Shown here: positions 62,919-64,000 of the stretch, one piece after another
Position numbering within the stretch: the first letter of the stretch is position 1
Layout of the letters: the number at the start of each line of letters is the position of its first letter
Source: Mycobacterium sp. MS1601
Lineage (GTDB): Bacteria > Actinomycetota > Actinomycetes > Mycobacteriales > Mycobacteriaceae
Reading direction: 5' to 3'
DNA: 64,000 nt
Assembly (NCBI RefSeq): GCF_001984215.1
Contig: NZ_CP019420.1
Span: 3,844,001-3,908,000 of the forward strand
Translations under genes and position numbers: made by a program
Notes under the pieces: model-generated
Database searches by the model: none
What the model was told of the DNA's origin: nothing
Seen by the model: the letters and a program-made list of their open reading frames with translations, nothing else

Positions 62919-64000
62919 AATCATCGACGCCGAGCGACTCCGCATCGACAAGGTGGTCGCCGCGCTGAAGGACAGTCCGGAACCGCATCTGCTCACCGGT
63001 GACCTGTACAAGCAAACCCTGCGTGATGGCCGCCGGATCGTGGACTCTCGTGGACAGGAGATCGAGGACGTCACAACACATCCGGACCTTCGTGCCGTGG
63101 AGACCACCGCCGCGGTGCTCGATGCGCAGTTCGACCCTCAATCGCGAAACATCCTCACCTACACCGGAGACGACGGCGCACGTCGCGGCATCGGCTGGCA
63201 GGTCCCGACGACGCGGGAGCATCTGCTGGCCAAGAAGAACAGCACGGAGTTCATCACCAAGCGAACCATGGGCGTCTACGGTCGACCGGTCGACTACGGC
63301 GCCATGATGGCGCTGGGGTTCCTGTCCACCATCGACCGAATCGAAGCGGAGAACCCGGAGTTTGCGCAGAACATCCGCGACTTCGTTTCGCTGTCGGCCG
63401 ATCACAACCTGCTGAGCACCGATCTGATTGCAGATCCCCAGTCGGACAAGAGTATTCCTCGCAACGAACGCCCTTCGCAGCTGCGGATCGTCAAGGAGAC
63501 TGCTGACGGTATCGTGCTCAACGGAGCGAAAGTGGCCGGCAGTATGGGCGCCCTCGGCCATTTCTTCACCTTGTCCACCACCTTGGGGCCGGGTCTGGGG
63601 CCGGACGCGGCCATCTGGGCGGCCATTCCGATCAACACCCCGGGTTTGACCCTGTTGCTCCGTGAGGCCACCGCGAAGATGGACTCGCCGCGTGCTGATC
63701 ACCCTCTCGACCACGCGGGCGAGGAGATGGACCAGATCATCATGTTCGACAACGTGTTCATCCCACGGGAGTACGTCTTCAGTGCGCACAACTTGAATCT
63801 GCTCACCCTCTACTACGAGAGCTGCGCCTTCTCGTTGTGGTCGGTGATGACCAGATTGGCTTTCCGTGCGGAGATCTTTGCCGGTGTGGCGCAGGTGATC
63901 ACCGAGATCCTGGGCACCGACAAGATTCCCGGCGTGCAGACCGCGGTCGCCGATGTGACGCTGTACGCGCAAACCCTCAAGGCCTATGCGTTGGCCACCA
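62911..64000 (+). CDS. HpaB-type flavin-dependent hydroxylase (3' truncated)
   Basis: The frame stays open to the window end (363 codons visible). It resembles 4-hydroxyphenylacetate 3-monooxygenase oxygenase components, which use free reduced flavin: LRDGRRIVDSRGQEIEDVTTHPDL, SVSLSADHN-like FVSLSADHNLLSTDLIADPQ, VLNGAKVAGSMGALGHFFT, and FDNVFIPREYVF. It probably oxygenates the ring compound imported by the NCS1 permease. ATG 62911 overlaps the RidA stop. A partner flavin reductase should be encoded just beyond the window. Confidence 0.88.
   Translation, partial: MPEIIDAERLRIDKVVAALKDSPEPHLLTGDLYKQTLRDGRRIVDSRGQEIEDVTTHPDLRAVETTAAVLDAQFDPQSRNILTYTGDDGARRGIGWQVPTTREHLLAKKNSTEFITKRTMGVYGRPVDYGAMMALGFLSTIDRIEAENPEFAQNIRDFVSLSADHNLLSTDLIADPQSDKSIPRNERPSQLRIVKETADGIVLNGAKVAGSMGALGHFFTLSTTLGPGLGPDAAIWAAIPINTPGLTLLLREATAKMDSPRADHPLDHAGEEMDQIIMFDNVFIPREYVFSAHNLNLLTLYYESCAFSLWSVMTRLAFRAEIFAGVAQVITEILGTDKIPGVQTAVADVTLYAQTLKAYALAT

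Overview
The window is high-GC actinobacterial DNA, most likely from a fast-growing Mycobacterium (Mycolicibacterium). No 16S rRNA is present, so this rests on gene content and order. From memory of the M. tuberculosis map, one set of genes follows Rv1253-Rv1264: deaD (1-1523), an acyltransferase (1520-2659), a TetR regulator and cyp130 (3816-5620), a GlcD-like oxidase (35281-36639), an MFS pump (36653-37876), udgB (37941-38756), a deazaflavin-type reductase (39804-40253), a HIT protein (48830-49249), the amidase amiB2 (50639-52036) and an Rv1264-type adenylyl cyclase (58655-59722). This backbone is interrupted by three catabolic inserts.

Insert 1 (about 5.6-35.3 kb) lies between cyp130 and the GlcD-like gene. 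Its left end carries a 213-bp partial copy of a LuxR regulator gene found again at 17.6 kb, fused to an internally deleted IS3-type transposase remnant. Next comes a minus-strand operon (two VOC proteins, an unknown protein, a SnoaL-like protein, a CocE-type hydrolase) divergent from a TetR gene, with TAAGATAC repeats in the gap. After a scarred stretch with a second transposase remnant and a frameshifted AraC gene come FadD, FadE, LuxR, SDR and a fused Baeyer-Villiger monooxygenase-esterase. These last enzymes form a plausible route from alcohol to ketone, ester, acid and acyl-CoA.

The rest of insert 1 is an apparently complete phenylpropionate/cinnamate-type meta-cleavage pathway in two divergent operons starting at about 27.4 kb. 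Leftward: zinc-type reductase, mhpB, mhpD, mhpF, mhpE. Rightward: Rieske dioxygenase alpha subunit, Rieske ferredoxin, ferredoxin reductase, beta subunit, mhpC, dihydrodiol dehydrogenase and an unknown protein. An IclR regulator and an XRE-cupin regulator close the block.

Insert 2 (40.3-48.8 kb) pairs a GAF-PucR regulator with a divergent operon for an ABC importer (lipoprotein, two permeases, ATPase), an ACMSD-like amidohydrolase, a flavin aromatic hydroxylase and a cupin. This looks like an uptake-and-degradation unit for an unidentified ring compound. Insert 3 (52.0-58.65 kb) holds a 13E12-family remnant, a deoxyinosine-type DNA glycosylase, a polysaccharide deacetylase, an NTF2-FMO flavoprotein and a butanediol/acetoin dehydrogenase pair with an AcoR-like GAF regulator.

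Downstream of the cyclase is a further catabolic block: a MerR-XRE-cupin regulator, an NCS1 permease, a RidA-type protein and an HpaB-type flavin hydroxylase cut off by the window edge. No tRNA, rRNA or CRISPR array was found. The transposases and several regulators are broken, which points to past insertion and decay.
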